Source of the DNA: Caballeronia sp. dw_19
Lineage (GTDB): Bacteria; Pseudomonadota; Gammaproteobacteria; Burkholderiales; Burkholderiaceae
Length of the DNA stretch: 64,000 nt
Direction of reading: 5' to 3'
NCBI RefSeq assembly: GCF_018449515.1
Contig: NZ_JAAVUQ010000017.1
Span: 1-64,000 of the forward strand
Shown: positions 51,626-60,093 of the stretch, one piece after another
Numbering within the stretch: position 1 is the stretch's first letter
Layout of the letters: each line of letters opens with the position of its first letter
Position numbers and translations under genes: made by a program
The notes under the pieces: generated by a model
Told to the model about the DNA's origin: nothing
Databases searched by the model: none
The model's input: only the letters and a program-made list of their open reading frames with translations

Positions 51626-53413
51626 ATGGGACAGTACACAGCGCCGCTGCGTGACATGCAATTTGTCTTGCATGAATTGCTCAACGTGGAAGCCGAGGTC
51701 AAGAACATGCCGAAGCATGCCGACCTCGACGCGGATACCATCAATCAGGTTCTCGAAGAGGCCGGCAAGTTCTGCGCCGAGGTGCTTTTTCCGCTGAACC
51801 AGATTGGCGACCGCGAAGGTTGCACGTACGAAGGCGATGGCGTCGTGCGCACGCCGGCGGGGTTCAAGGAAGCCTACAAGCAATACGTGGAAGCGGGCTG
51901 GCCGGCGCTGGGTTGCGATCCGGAATACGGCGGCCAGGGCTTGCCCGCGTTCGTGAACAACGCGCTGTTTGAAATGCTGAATTCGGCGAACCAGGCCTGG
52001 ACGATGTACCCCGGCTTGTCGCATGGCGCGTATGAATGCGTTCACGCGCACGGCGCGCCGGAGCTGCAGAAAACGTACTTGCCGAAACTTGTGGACGGTA
52101 CCTGGACCGGCACCATGTGCCTGACCGAACCGCATTGCGGCACGGATCTGGGAATGCTGCGCACGAAGGCCGAACCGAACAGTGACGGATCCTACGCCAT
52201 CATCGGCACGAAGATTTTCATCTCCAGCGGTGAACATGATCTGGCCGAGAACATCGTGCATCTGGTGCTGGCTCGCTTGCCGGGCGCACCGATCGGGACC
52301 AAGGGCATCTCGCTTTTCATCGTGCCGAAGTTCATTCCGACTGACGCGGGCGCTCCTGGTGAACGCAACGGCGTGAAGTGCGGTTCCATCGAACACAAGA
52401 TGGGCATTCACGGCAATTCAACGTGCGTGATCAATCTGGATAACGCGAAGGGCTGGCTTGTCGGTGAACCGAACAAGGGCTTGAATGCCATGTTCGTGAT
52501 GATGAACGCCGCGCGTCTGGGCGTCGGCATGCAAGGGCTGGGACTGACGGAAATCGCGTATCAGAACTCGCTCGTGTACGCGAAGGAACGCCTGCAAATG
52601 CGTTCGCTGACGGGTCCGAAAGCGCCGGAGAAGGCCGCCGATCCGATCATCGTGCATCCGGATGTTCGCCGTATGTTGTTGACGCAAAAAGCCTACGCCG
52701 AAGCGGGCCGCGCGTTCACGTACTGGGCTGCGCTGAACATCGATAAAGAACTGTCCCACGCCGATGAATCCGCGCGTAAAGACGCCGCCGATCTCGTCGC
52801 GCTGCTCACGCCGGTCATCAAGGCGTTCCTGACGGACAACGCGTTCGAAGGCACGAACATGGGCATGCAGATCTACGGCGGCCATGGCTTTATCTCCGAG
52901 TGGGGCATGGAGCAATACGTCCGCGATGCCCGCATCAACATGATCTACGAAGGCACGAATTCCATTCAGGCTCTGGACCTGCTCGGCCGCAAGATTCTCG
53001 GCGACATGGGCGCGAAGCTGAAGAAGTTCGGCAAGCTCGTCACCGACTTCGTGGAAGAAGAAGGCGTGAAGCCGGAGATGCAGGAGTTCATCAACCCACT
53101 CGCGGACATTGGCGATAAGGTGCAGAAGCTGACCATGGAAATCGGCATGAAGGCGATGCAGAATCCGGACGAAGTCGGCGCCGCTTCCGTGCCGTATTTG
53201 CGTACTGTCGGGCACTTGGTGTTCTCGTATTTCTGGGCGCGCATGGCACGTATCGCGCTGGATAAGGAAGCCGAAGGCGATCCGTTCTACAAAGCGAAGC
53301 TCGCCACCGCGCGGTTCTACTTCGCCAAGCTGCTGCCTGAAACGGCATCGACGATTCGCGCGGCGCGCGCCGGATCGAAGACGCTGATGGACTACGACGA
53401 AGCCTTGTTCTAG
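51626..53413 (+). CDS. Acyl-CoA dehydrogenase (FadE/AcdB-type, with C-terminal domain)
   Basis: A 595-residue FAD enzyme for the first step of beta-oxidation. The family signatures are CLTEPHCGTDLGMLRTKA, IKMG-like EHKMGIHGNSTCVI, and the helical domain with QIYGGHGFISEWGMEQYVRD. The catalytic glutamate lies in MIYEGTNSIQALDLLGRK. The extra C-terminal domain after about residue 465 marks the 590-600 residue subclass. Good ribosome-binding site GGAGAAG. First structural gene of the fad operon. Confidence 0.95.
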   Translation: MGQYTAPLRDMQFVLHELLNVEAEVKNMPKHADLDADTINQVLEEAGKFCAEVLFPLNQIGDREGCTYEGDGVVRTPAGFKEAYKQYVEAGWPALGCDPEYGGQGLPAFVNNALFEMLNSANQAWTMYPGLSHGAYECVHAHGAPELQKTYLPKLVDGTWTGTMCLTEPHCGTDLGMLRTKAEPNSDGSYAIIGTKIFISSGEHDLAENIVHLVLARLPGAPIGTKGISLFIVPKFIPTDAGAPGERNGVKCGSIEHKMGIHGNSTCVINLDNAKGWLVGEPNKGLNAMFVMMNAARLGVGMQGLGLTEIAYQNSLVYAKERLQMRSLTGPKAPEKAADPIIVHPDVRRMLLTQKAYAEAGRAFTYWAALNIDKELSHADESARKDAADLVALLTPVIKAFLTDNAFEGTNMGMQIYGGHGFISEWGMEQYVRDARINMIYEGTNSIQALDLLGRKILGDMGAKLKKFGKLVTDFVEEEGVKPEMQEFINPLADIGDKVQKLTMEIGMKAMQNPDEVGAASVPYLRTVGHLVFSYFWARMARIALDKEAEGDPFYKAKLATARFYFAKLLPETASTIRAARAGSKTLMDYDEALF

Positions 53414-53497
53414 GCCTCTTTTGCACTGCGCTACGTTATCTACGTTTTGAATGGCGTAGCGCATCGTCTTTTCGAATACCTCTCCCGGAGACACAAC

Positions 53498-55933
53498 GTG
53501 AGCAATCTGAACATACGCAAGGTGGCCGTGCTCGGCGCCGGCGTGATGGGCGCGCAGATCGCTGCGCACCTGATCAACGCCCAGGTGCCAGTCCTGCTGT
53601 TCGACCTGCCGGCTAAAGAAGGTCCGAAGAACGGCATCGCGTTGAAAGCGATCGAGAATCTGAAGAAGCTGTCGCCCGCGCCATTTGGCGTGAAGGACGA
53701 CGCGCAATACATCCAGCCCGCGAATTACGACGATGATATCGAGAAGCTGAAAGAGTGCGATCTCGTGATCGAAGCCATCGCCGAGCGTATGGACTGGAAG
53801 CACGACCTATACAAGAAGGTGTCGCCGTATATCGGTGAAAAGGCGATTTTCGCGACGAATACGTCAGGGCTGTCGATCACGGAGTTGTCGAAGGGTTTTT
53901 CGGACGAGTTGAAAGCGCGTTTCTGCGGCGTGCATTTTTTCAATCCGCCGCGCTACATGCACCTGGTCGAACTGATCCCGACCGATACCACGCAACCGCA
54001 GATCCTCGACCAACTCGAGACGTTCCTGACCAGCGTGGTGGGCAAGGGCGTCGTGCGGGCGAAGGACACGCCGAATTTCATCGCGAATCGCGTGGGCGTG
54101 TTTTCGATTCTCGCGGTGATCGCGGAAGCAGAGAAGTTCGGACTGCGTTTCGATGAAGTCGATGACCTGACCGGTGCACGTCTCGGCCGCGCGAAATCCG
54201 CGACGTTCCGTACTGCGGATGTGGTCGGTCTCGACACCATGGCGCACGTCATCAAGACGATGCAGGACAACCTGCCGGACGATCCGTTCCTCGCGTTGTA
54301 TGAAACGCCGGCCGTGCTCGCCGGTTTGGTGAAGAACGGCGCGTTGGGGCAAAAGTCGGGCGCTGGTTTCTACAAGAAGGAAGGCAAAGTAATCAAGGTG
54401 CTGGACCCGAAGACGGGAACGTACGTCGATGGCGGCGGCAAGGCGGATGAACTCGTCGGCCGTATCTTGAAGCGTCCGCCGGCGGAGCGGTTGAAGCTTT
54501 TGCGTGAGTCTGAAAACCCGCAAGCTCAGTTCCTGTGGTCCATTTTCCGCGATGTGTTCCATTACATCGGCGTGCATCTGGAATCCGTTGCAGACAATGC
54601 TCGCGATATCGATCTCGCTATCCGCTGGGGTTTCGGCTGGAACGAAGGTCCGTTCGAAAGCTGGCAAGCGGCTGGCTGGACGCAAGTGGCGAAGTGGGTG
54701 CAGGAAGATATCGACGCAGGCAAGGCGTTGTCGAAAGCGTCGTTGCCTTCGTGGGTGTTCGACGGTCCGGTGGCCGAGAAGGGCGGCGTGCATACGGCTG
54801 AAGGATCGTGGTCGGCTACGGCTTCTAAATTCATTCCGCGCTCATCGCTTGATGTTTATAACAAGCAGGTGTTCCGCGCACCGCTGATCGGTGAAGCGGG
54901 TATCGATCCGAAAACCTACGGCAAGACGCTGTTCGAAACCGATGCCGTGCGCGCCTGGGTCGATGACCGTGCAGGCGAAGACGACGTTGTGATCGTGTCG
55001 TTCAAAAGCAAGATGAACACGATTGGACCGTCGGTGATCGAAGGTTTGACGAAAGCGATCGAACTCGCCGAAGCCGATTACAAGGGCGTCGTGATCTGGC
55101 AAACGTCCGCGTTGAAGCTCGGCAATCCGGGCGGCGCGTTCTCGGCCGGTGCGAATCTCGAAGAAGCCATGCCCGCGTTCATGATGGGCGGCGCGAAGGG
55201 GATCGAACCGTTCGTGAAGAACTTCCAGCAAGGCATGTTGCGCGTGAAATATGCGAGCGTGCCGGTGGTTGCCGCCGTGTCGGGTATTGCGCTCGGCGGC
55301 GGTTGTGAACTCGCGTTGCATTCTGCGAAGCGCGTGGCGCACATTGAAAGCTATATGGGGTTGGTGGAAGTGGGTGTGGGTCTCGTGCCGGCGGGCGGTG
55401 GTTTGAAGGAAGCCGCGTTGCGCGCAGCGAGCGCAGCCGGCGCCGTGAACGCAACCAGCGATCTTTTGAAGTTCTTGCAGAAGTCGTTTGAAAATGCCGC
55501 GATGGCGAAGGTTTCAGCATCGGCGCTGGAAGCACGCGCGATGGGGTATCTCAAACCGTCCGACACGATCGTTTTCAACGTGCACGAATTGCTCGATATC
55601 GCGAAGAAGGAAGCACGTGCTCTTTCGGCAGCTGGTTATCGTGCGCCGTTGCGTGCCACGCAAATCCCCGTAGCAGGGCGCTCGGCGATCTCGACCATCA
55701 AGGCGTCGCTCGTGAATATGCGCGATGGCCGTTTCATCAGCGACCACGATTTCCTGATTGCGAGCCGTATCGCGGAAGCGGTGTGCGGCGGCGATGTGGA
55801 AGCAGGCAGTCTCGTCGATGAGGAATGGCTGTTGGCGCTCGAACGTCGCGCGTTTGTCGACCTGCTCGGCACCGCAAAGACGCAGGAACGGATCATGGGC
55901 ATGTTGCAAACCGGCAAGCCGGTTCGTAACTAA
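53498..55933 (+). CDS. 3-hydroxyacyl-CoA dehydrogenase/enoyl-CoA hydratase (FadN-like)
   Basis: An 811-residue bifunctional beta-oxidation protein. The N-terminal NAD-binding Rossmann domain has VAVLGAGVMGAQIAAHL, and the dehydrogenase catalytic helical domain follows (about 185-285), with a second helical repeat to about 430. The C-terminal half carries a hydratase/isomerase crotonase domain with VVAAVSGIALGGGCELALHS and GLVEVGVGLVPAGGG. Dehydrogenase first, hydratase second is the FadN order, opposite to E. coli FadB. The start is GTG at 53498 after CCCGGAG; the upstream open frame to 53447 has no support. It lies between the dehydrogenase and thiolase genes. Confidence 0.94.
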   Translation: MSNLNIRKVAVLGAGVMGAQIAAHLINAQVPVLLFDLPAKEGPKNGIALKAIENLKKLSPAPFGVKDDAQYIQPANYDDDIEKLKECDLVIEAIAERMDWKHDLYKKVSPYIGEKAIFATNTSGLSITELSKGFSDELKARFCGVHFFNPPRYMHLVELIPTDTTQPQILDQLETFLTSVVGKGVVRAKDTPNFIANRVGVFSILAVIAEAEKFGLRFDEVDDLTGARLGRAKSATFRTADVVGLDTMAHVIKTMQDNLPDDPFLALYETPAVLAGLVKNGALGQKSGAGFYKKEGKVIKVLDPKTGTYVDGGGKADELVGRILKRPPAERLKLLRESENPQAQFLWSIFRDVFHYIGVHLESVADNARDIDLAIRWGFGWNEGPFESWQAAGWTQVAKWVQEDIDAGKALSKASLPSWVFDGPVAEKGGVHTAEGSWSATASKFIPRSSLDVYNKQVFRAPLIGEAGIDPKTYGKTLFETDAVRAWVDDRAGEDDVVIVSFKSKMNTIGPSVIEGLTKAIELAEADYKGVVIWQTSALKLGNPGGAFSAGANLEEAMPAFMMGGAKGIEPFVKNFQQGMLRVKYASVPVVAAVSGIALGGGCELALHSAKRVAHIESYMGLVEVGVGLVPAGGGLKEAALRAASAAGAVNATSDLLKFLQKSFENAAMAKVSASALEARAMGYLKPSDTIVFNVHELLDIAKKEARALSAAGYRAPLRATQIPVAGRSAISTIKASLVNMRDGRFISDHDFLIASRIAEAVCGGDVEAGSLVDEEWLLALERRAFVDLLGTAKTQERIMGMLQTGKPVRN

Positions 55934-56050
55934 CGCGGGCGTACAGCAAATAGATGCATGGGACCAGAGTAAGGCGCTATGGGGCTGGAGTAGGCGCTGA
56001 AGCGCTAACTCCAGCCGACACGCCAACTCTGGTCAACAAAGGAGCTGCAA

Positions 56051-57250
56051 ATGAGCAAACAAGTGCAGGACGCATATATTGTCGCCGCGAGCCGGACGCC
56101 TATCGGCAAGGCGCCGCGTGGCATCTTCAAGAACACGCGGCCCGACGAGCTGCTGGTCCACGCGATTCGTTCAGCCGTGGCGCAAGTGCCGGGGCTGGAC
56201 ACGAAGCTGATTGAAGACGCGATCATCGGTTGCGCAATTCCCGAAGGCGAGCAAGGGCTGAACGTGGCGCGAATTGGCGCGTTGCTGGCCGGCTTGCCGA
56301 ACACCGTGGGCGGCGTGACCGTGAACCGTTTTTGCGCCTCGGGCGTGACCGCGTTGGCGATGGCCGCCGACCGGATTCGCGTCGGTGAATCGGACGTGAT
56401 GATTGCGGGTGGATGTGAATCGATGAGCATGGTGCCCATGATGGGCAACAAGCCGTCGCTGTCGCCGCATATCTTCGATCGTGACGAGAACGTCGGCATT
56501 GCTTACGGCATGCGCCTGACGGCAGAACGCGTGGCGGAGCGCTGGAAGATCAGCCGTGAAGCGCAGGACGCGTTCGCGGTGGAATCGCATCGGCGCGCTT
56601 TGGAAGCCCAACGCACCGGCGAGTTCAACGATGAAATCGCGGCGTTCACGCTGAACGAACGTTTCCCGGATCTGGCAACGGGTGAGATTCGCGTCAACGC
56701 ACGCGAGATAAAGAACGACGAGGGTCCGCGCGAGGGTACGACCATGGAAGGGCTCGCCAAACTGCGCCCCGTCTTCGCCGCGAAGGGGTCGGTCACGGCG
56801 GGCAATAGCTCGCAGACGTCGGACGGTGCAGGCGCGTTGATCGTGGTCAGCGAGAAAATCCTGAAGCAATTCAACCTGACGCCGCTCGCGCGTTTCGTGA
56901 GTTTCGCGGTGCGCGGCGTGCCGCCGGAAATCATGGGCATCGGGCCGAAGGAAGCCATTCCTGCCGCGTTGAAAGCGGCGGGTTTGACTCAGGACGATAT
57001 CGACTGGATCGAACTGAACGAAGCGTTCGCGGCGCAATCGCTGGCTGTGATTCAGGACCTCGGACTTGATCCATCGAAGATCAATCCGCTTGGCGGCGCG
57101 ATTGCGTTGGGTCATCCGCTTGGCGCGACCGGCGCCATTCGTGCCGCGACCGTGGTTCACGGCTTGCGCCGGCGCAACCTGAAGTACGGCATGGTGACCA
57201 TGTGCGTGGGAACGGGCATGGGCGCGGCGGGCATTATCGAACGGATGTAA
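56051..57250 (+). CDS. Acetyl-CoA C-acyltransferase (3-ketoacyl-CoA thiolase)
   Basis: A 399-residue thiolase cleaving 3-ketoacyl-CoA to acetyl-CoA and a shortened acyl-CoA. The acylated cysteine is C95 in VNRFCASGVTAL. The catalytic His lies in GHPLGATGA and the second Cys in MCVGTGMGAAGI. AAGGAGCTGCAA supplies the ribosome-binding site. It functions with the FadN-like protein just upstream (117 bp); that gap holds a short direct repeat GCGCTA(T/A) region but no terminator. Confidence 0.95.
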   Translation: MSKQVQDAYIVAASRTPIGKAPRGIFKNTRPDELLVHAIRSAVAQVPGLDTKLIEDAIIGCAIPEGEQGLNVARIGALLAGLPNTVGGVTVNRFCASGVTALAMAADRIRVGESDVMIAGGCESMSMVPMMGNKPSLSPHIFDRDENVGIAYGMRLTAERVAERWKISREAQDAFAVESHRRALEAQRTGEFNDEIAAFTLNERFPDLATGEIRVNAREIKNDEGPREGTTMEGLAKLRPVFAAKGSVTAGNSSQTSDGAGALIVVSEKILKQFNLTPLARFVSFAVRGVPPEIMGIGPKEAIPAALKAAGLTQDDIDWIELNEAFAAQSLAVIQDLGLDPSKINPLGGAIALGHPLGATGAIRAATVVHGLRRRNLKYGMVTMCVGTGMGAAGIIERM

Positions 57251-57338
57251 GCGCTTATTAGCCAATGCAAAACGACGGTTCGCGCACCATCCGGTTCGCG
57301 AACCGTTTCTTCATTCAGGATTCGTTCAGGAGACGAGA

Positions 57339-58103
57339 ATGGACATCATCACCGAACACGTCGACGGCGTGCTGAGCATCACCATCAACCGTCCGGCCCG
57401 CAAGAACGCGCTGACGGCCGCGATGTATCAAACCATGGCCGACGCTTTCTTCGATGCTGAAAACGATCCGGCCGTGCGTGTGGTGCTGATTCGCGCCGTG
57501 GGTGATACGTTCAGCGCGGGCAACGATATCGAGGACTTCATGAAGGCGCCGCCGGCAAAGCAGGACGCGCCCGTGTTCCAGTTCCTGCGCCGCATCAGTA
57601 CCGCGCAGAAGCCGGTGGTGGCGGCGGTGGCGGGCGGGGCTGTGGGTATCGGCACGACGATGCTGCTGCATTGCGACCTGGTCTACGCAGCGTCTACCGC
57701 GAAGTTCGCGTTGCCGTTCGTGCAGCTTGGGCTGTGTCCGGAGGCGGCGTCGAGTTTGTTGTTGCCGCGCATTGCGGGTTATCAGCGGGCGGCGGAGAAG
57801 CTGCTGCTGGGTGAACCATTCGATGCGAACGAAGCCGCGAACATGGGCATCGTGAATCGCGTTTTGCCGGCGGAAGAGGTGGACGACTTCGCACTGAAAC
57901 AGGCGAAAAAACTCGCGGCATTGCCGGCGGCATCGCTGAAGGCGACCAAGGCGTTGATGAAGGGCGCTCAGGCGACAGAAGTCAGCGCGCAGATGGCGGC
58001 AGAGGCGGAGCACTTCGCCCACATGCTGACCGCGCCCGAGGCGAAGGAAGCGTTCACGGCGTTCTTCGAGAAGCGCAAGCCGGATTTCAGCCGGTTTAAT
58101 TGA
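57339..58103 (+). CDS. Enoyl-CoA hydratase/isomerase
   Basis: A 254-residue monofunctional crotonase-fold protein. The oxyanion-hole segments are FSAGNDIEDF and AGGAVGIGTTMLLHCDLVYA. One catalytic Glu expected near PFVQLGLCPEAASS is present in that loop. It is the last gene of the beta-oxidation operon and may act on unsaturated or branched intermediates that the FadN-like protein handles poorly; that is inference. A good ribosome-binding site (CAGGAGACGAG) precedes the ATG. Confidence 0.93.
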   Translation: MDIITEHVDGVLSITINRPARKNALTAAMYQTMADAFFDAENDPAVRVVLIRAVGDTFSAGNDIEDFMKAPPAKQDAPVFQFLRRISTAQKPVVAAVAGGAVGIGTTMLLHCDLVYAASTAKFALPFVQLGLCPEAASSLLLPRIAGYQRAAEKLLLGEPFDANEAANMGIVNRVLPAEEVDDFALKQAKKLAALPAASLKATKALMKGAQATEVSAQMAAEAEHFAHMLTAPEAKEAFTAFFEKRKPDFSRFN

Positions 58104-58199
58104 TGACCGGCTTGGGCTCGCGGATAAACCGAGGGCTCAAGTTCCGGTGTTGTAGACGGGGTGGCTTGAAGCACGCCAGGGCTTTGCTCAACGCTTCGC

Positions 58200-59048
58200 T
58201 CAACGTGTGGCGCCGTCCGCGTGCCCATACTCCACGAACCCGTTCTCCCGCGCAAAACTCACCAGCCGCAACCCCGCCTTTTCCGCGATGGAAATAGCCA
58301 GCGACGTAGGTGCGGAAATGGTGACGAGCATCGGCACACCGACCCGCGCCGACTTGCGCACGAGTTCATAGCTTGCCCGGCTCGAAAGGAATACGAAACC
58401 TTGCGTGGTATCCACCCGTTGAAGCACCAGATGCCCGATCAGTTTATCGAGCGCGTTGTGGCGTCCCACGTCTTCGAACGCGTATTTGACCGCGCCGCTT
58501 TCGTCGCACCAGGCGGCGGCGTGCAATCCACCGGTCAGCTTCGATAACTGCTGATGCGCCGGCAATTCATGCGCGGCATGAGCAATGGCGTCATCTGCAA
58601 GACGGTTCAAAAAACCCGTGTCAGGCACACGCTCTGGCTGCAGATCCAGCAAGTCGATACTCTCGATCCCGCACACGCCGCAGCCCGTGCGACCGGCCAG
58701 CGCGCGGCGCTTCTGCTTCAGCGCGACAAACGCCTGCTGCACCACCTGCAGATGCACTTCCGCGTGGGGCAAGGTGTCACTGGCGGGGGTATCGTGGAAA
58801 AATACCTCGATGTCGTGAATGTCACTGCCACGCTCCACAATGCCTTCCGTCAGCGAAAAGCCCACCGCGAACGCTTCCAGGTCGCGCGGCGTGCACATCA
58901 TGACCGCGTGCGAAATGCCGTTGTAGACCAGCGCGACGGGCCATTCCTGGCCGACGTCGTCGGCGGCGTCGCGTATTTCGCCCAGCCGGTGGCGCCGTAC
59001 GGACCGTTGTACGTAGCCGGGCTGGTCGTCGATGTCTGTGTCATTCAT
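58200..59048 (-). CDS. fdhD: Formate dehydrogenase accessory sulfurtransferase FdhD
   Basis: FdhD passes sulfur from IscS to the molybdenum cofactor so that formate dehydrogenase becomes active. The persulfide-carrying cysteines are in RTGCGVCGIES. The family blocks AFAVGFSLTEGIV, AFEDVGRHNALDKLIG and LSSRASYELVRKSA are intact. With the ATG at 59048 the protein has 282 residues; an ATG at 59117 would add 23 residues (MLMGSRLERLKRD...), and neither has a clear ribosome-binding site. No formate dehydrogenase subunit gene is in the window. Divergent from the nitrate-reductase-associated gene. Confidence 0.93.
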   Translation of the reverse strand: MNDTDIDDQPGYVQRSVRRHRLGEIRDAADDVGQEWPVALVYNGISHAVMMCTPRDLEAFAVGFSLTEGIVERGSDIHDIEVFFHDTPASDTLPHAEVHLQVVQQAFVALKQKRRALAGRTGCGVCGIESIDLLDLQPERVPDTGFLNRLADDAIAHAAHELPAHQQLSKLTGGLHAAAWCDESGAVKYAFEDVGRHNALDKLIGHLVLQRVDTTQGFVFLSSRASYELVRKSARVGVPMLVTISAPTSLAISIAEKAGLRLVSFARENGFVEYGHADGATR

Positions 59049-59252
59049 GGCATGGCTCACTTGCTGATTGCTTTCGATGTCGCGTTTTAGCCGCTCTAAG
59101 CGACTTCCCATCAGCATTTACGAGATAAATTCGGGCATAACCCTTGCTCCTTTATGGGGCAGCAGACACACTACAAGCCGTTCAAGGCCCTACGATAACC
59201 TACCGCGGCCTCACTCGCTTTCCTTGTCCATTACGCCAACGAGGCACCTGCC

Positions 59253-59729
59253 ATGGCACTTTACGACGCTCCGCGCCTGTTCGGATTCGAACTGGAGTCG
59301 ACTGAGAATCTGAGCTTCATTCCGCTCGTCGTGCGCTTTAACCTGGACCGCTTCGGCCAGATCATTTCGCTCGATCAGTGGAGACGGCTGCCGCACGGCG
59401 ACCGCGAACTGCTCGCGCGTTTTCCTGTTGAAGACGACGCCGCGATCGAACCCAATTTCGACCGGGCGCTCGCCGAGATGCTTCGAACCCACGCCGACGC
59501 AACGCCGGAAACATTCGCACCCGATGGCGATCCGATCTGGGCGCACACCGACGTCGTGCCTGAAACCGTGATTCGCCAGAGCAGTTTGTGCGGGATCGGC
59601 TCGCCGAGCCTGGGTCGATGGTCGGAGCTTTCGCCGTTCCAGCGTTACGCGCTGGCGAAGTTATCGCGCAAGGCCGAAGTCAACCACGACTTCGTTCCGG
59701 CGATGCGAGAGTTTGGCCTAGCCGATTAA
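59253..59729 (+). CDS. Nitrate reductase associated protein (Nitr_red_assoc family)
   Basis: A 158-residue soluble protein matching, from memory, the Nitr_red_assoc family: ENLSFIPLVVRFNLDRFGQI, LDQWRRLPHGDRELLARFP and the C-terminal WSELSPFQRYALAKLSRK. Members occur near assimilatory nitrate reductase genes in cyanobacteria and others; a molecular function is not established. Here it is divergent from fdhD, so both may serve molybdenum enzymes. No nitrate reductase gene is seen in the window. Confidence 0.75.
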   Translation: MALYDAPRLFGFELESTENLSFIPLVVRFNLDRFGQIISLDQWRRLPHGDRELLARFPVEDDAAIEPNFDRALAEMLRTHADATPETFAPDGDPIWAHTDVVPETVIRQSSLCGIGSPSLGRWSELSPFQRYALAKLSRKAEVNHDFVPAMREFGLAD

Positions 59730-60093
59730 GTGGTTACTTGCGTCCACAGACGGGGCTGCTGGCGGCCGAGGGGCGCTAGCGGGCGTCTGAGGAGTGTCAC
59801 AACCTGGGCGGGATCGAAACCGCGCCGGGTGGAAATCGTTAGGGCGTGAGATCAGATTCTCCGCCGGGGAACCGCAGCGCGCCAGTCGCACCTACCCAGA
59901 TCCGCGCGGCTGGCAGCAGACCGACACTGGCCGCTTGCTGCCCCCACCGGCTACCCTTTAAAAGGCGCCTTTTAAGCGCCCACCCTAAATTCCCCTCCGC
60001 TCCTGCCGATAATCAACTATCGATACACGGAAATCGATGCGAAGACACGCGCCCAGTCTTCCCAGCCCCGCCTCCCGGACGGCGATCGAACCC
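59730..60093. other. Intergenic region before the GGDEF-EAL gene
   Basis: A 364-bp non-coding stretch. The only marked structure is TTAAAAGGCGCCTTTTAA (59958-59975), a perfect 18-bp palindrome about 120 bp before the start of the next gene. It could be an operator, or the stem of a small terminator-like hairpin since it ends in TTTT. No promoter was chosen. Confidence 0.5.

Noticed and set aside
52418..53803. 461-codon minus-strand frame across the acyl-CoA dehydrogenase and FadN-like genes
   Set aside because: Crosses the boundary of two real genes on the other strand and matches no family.
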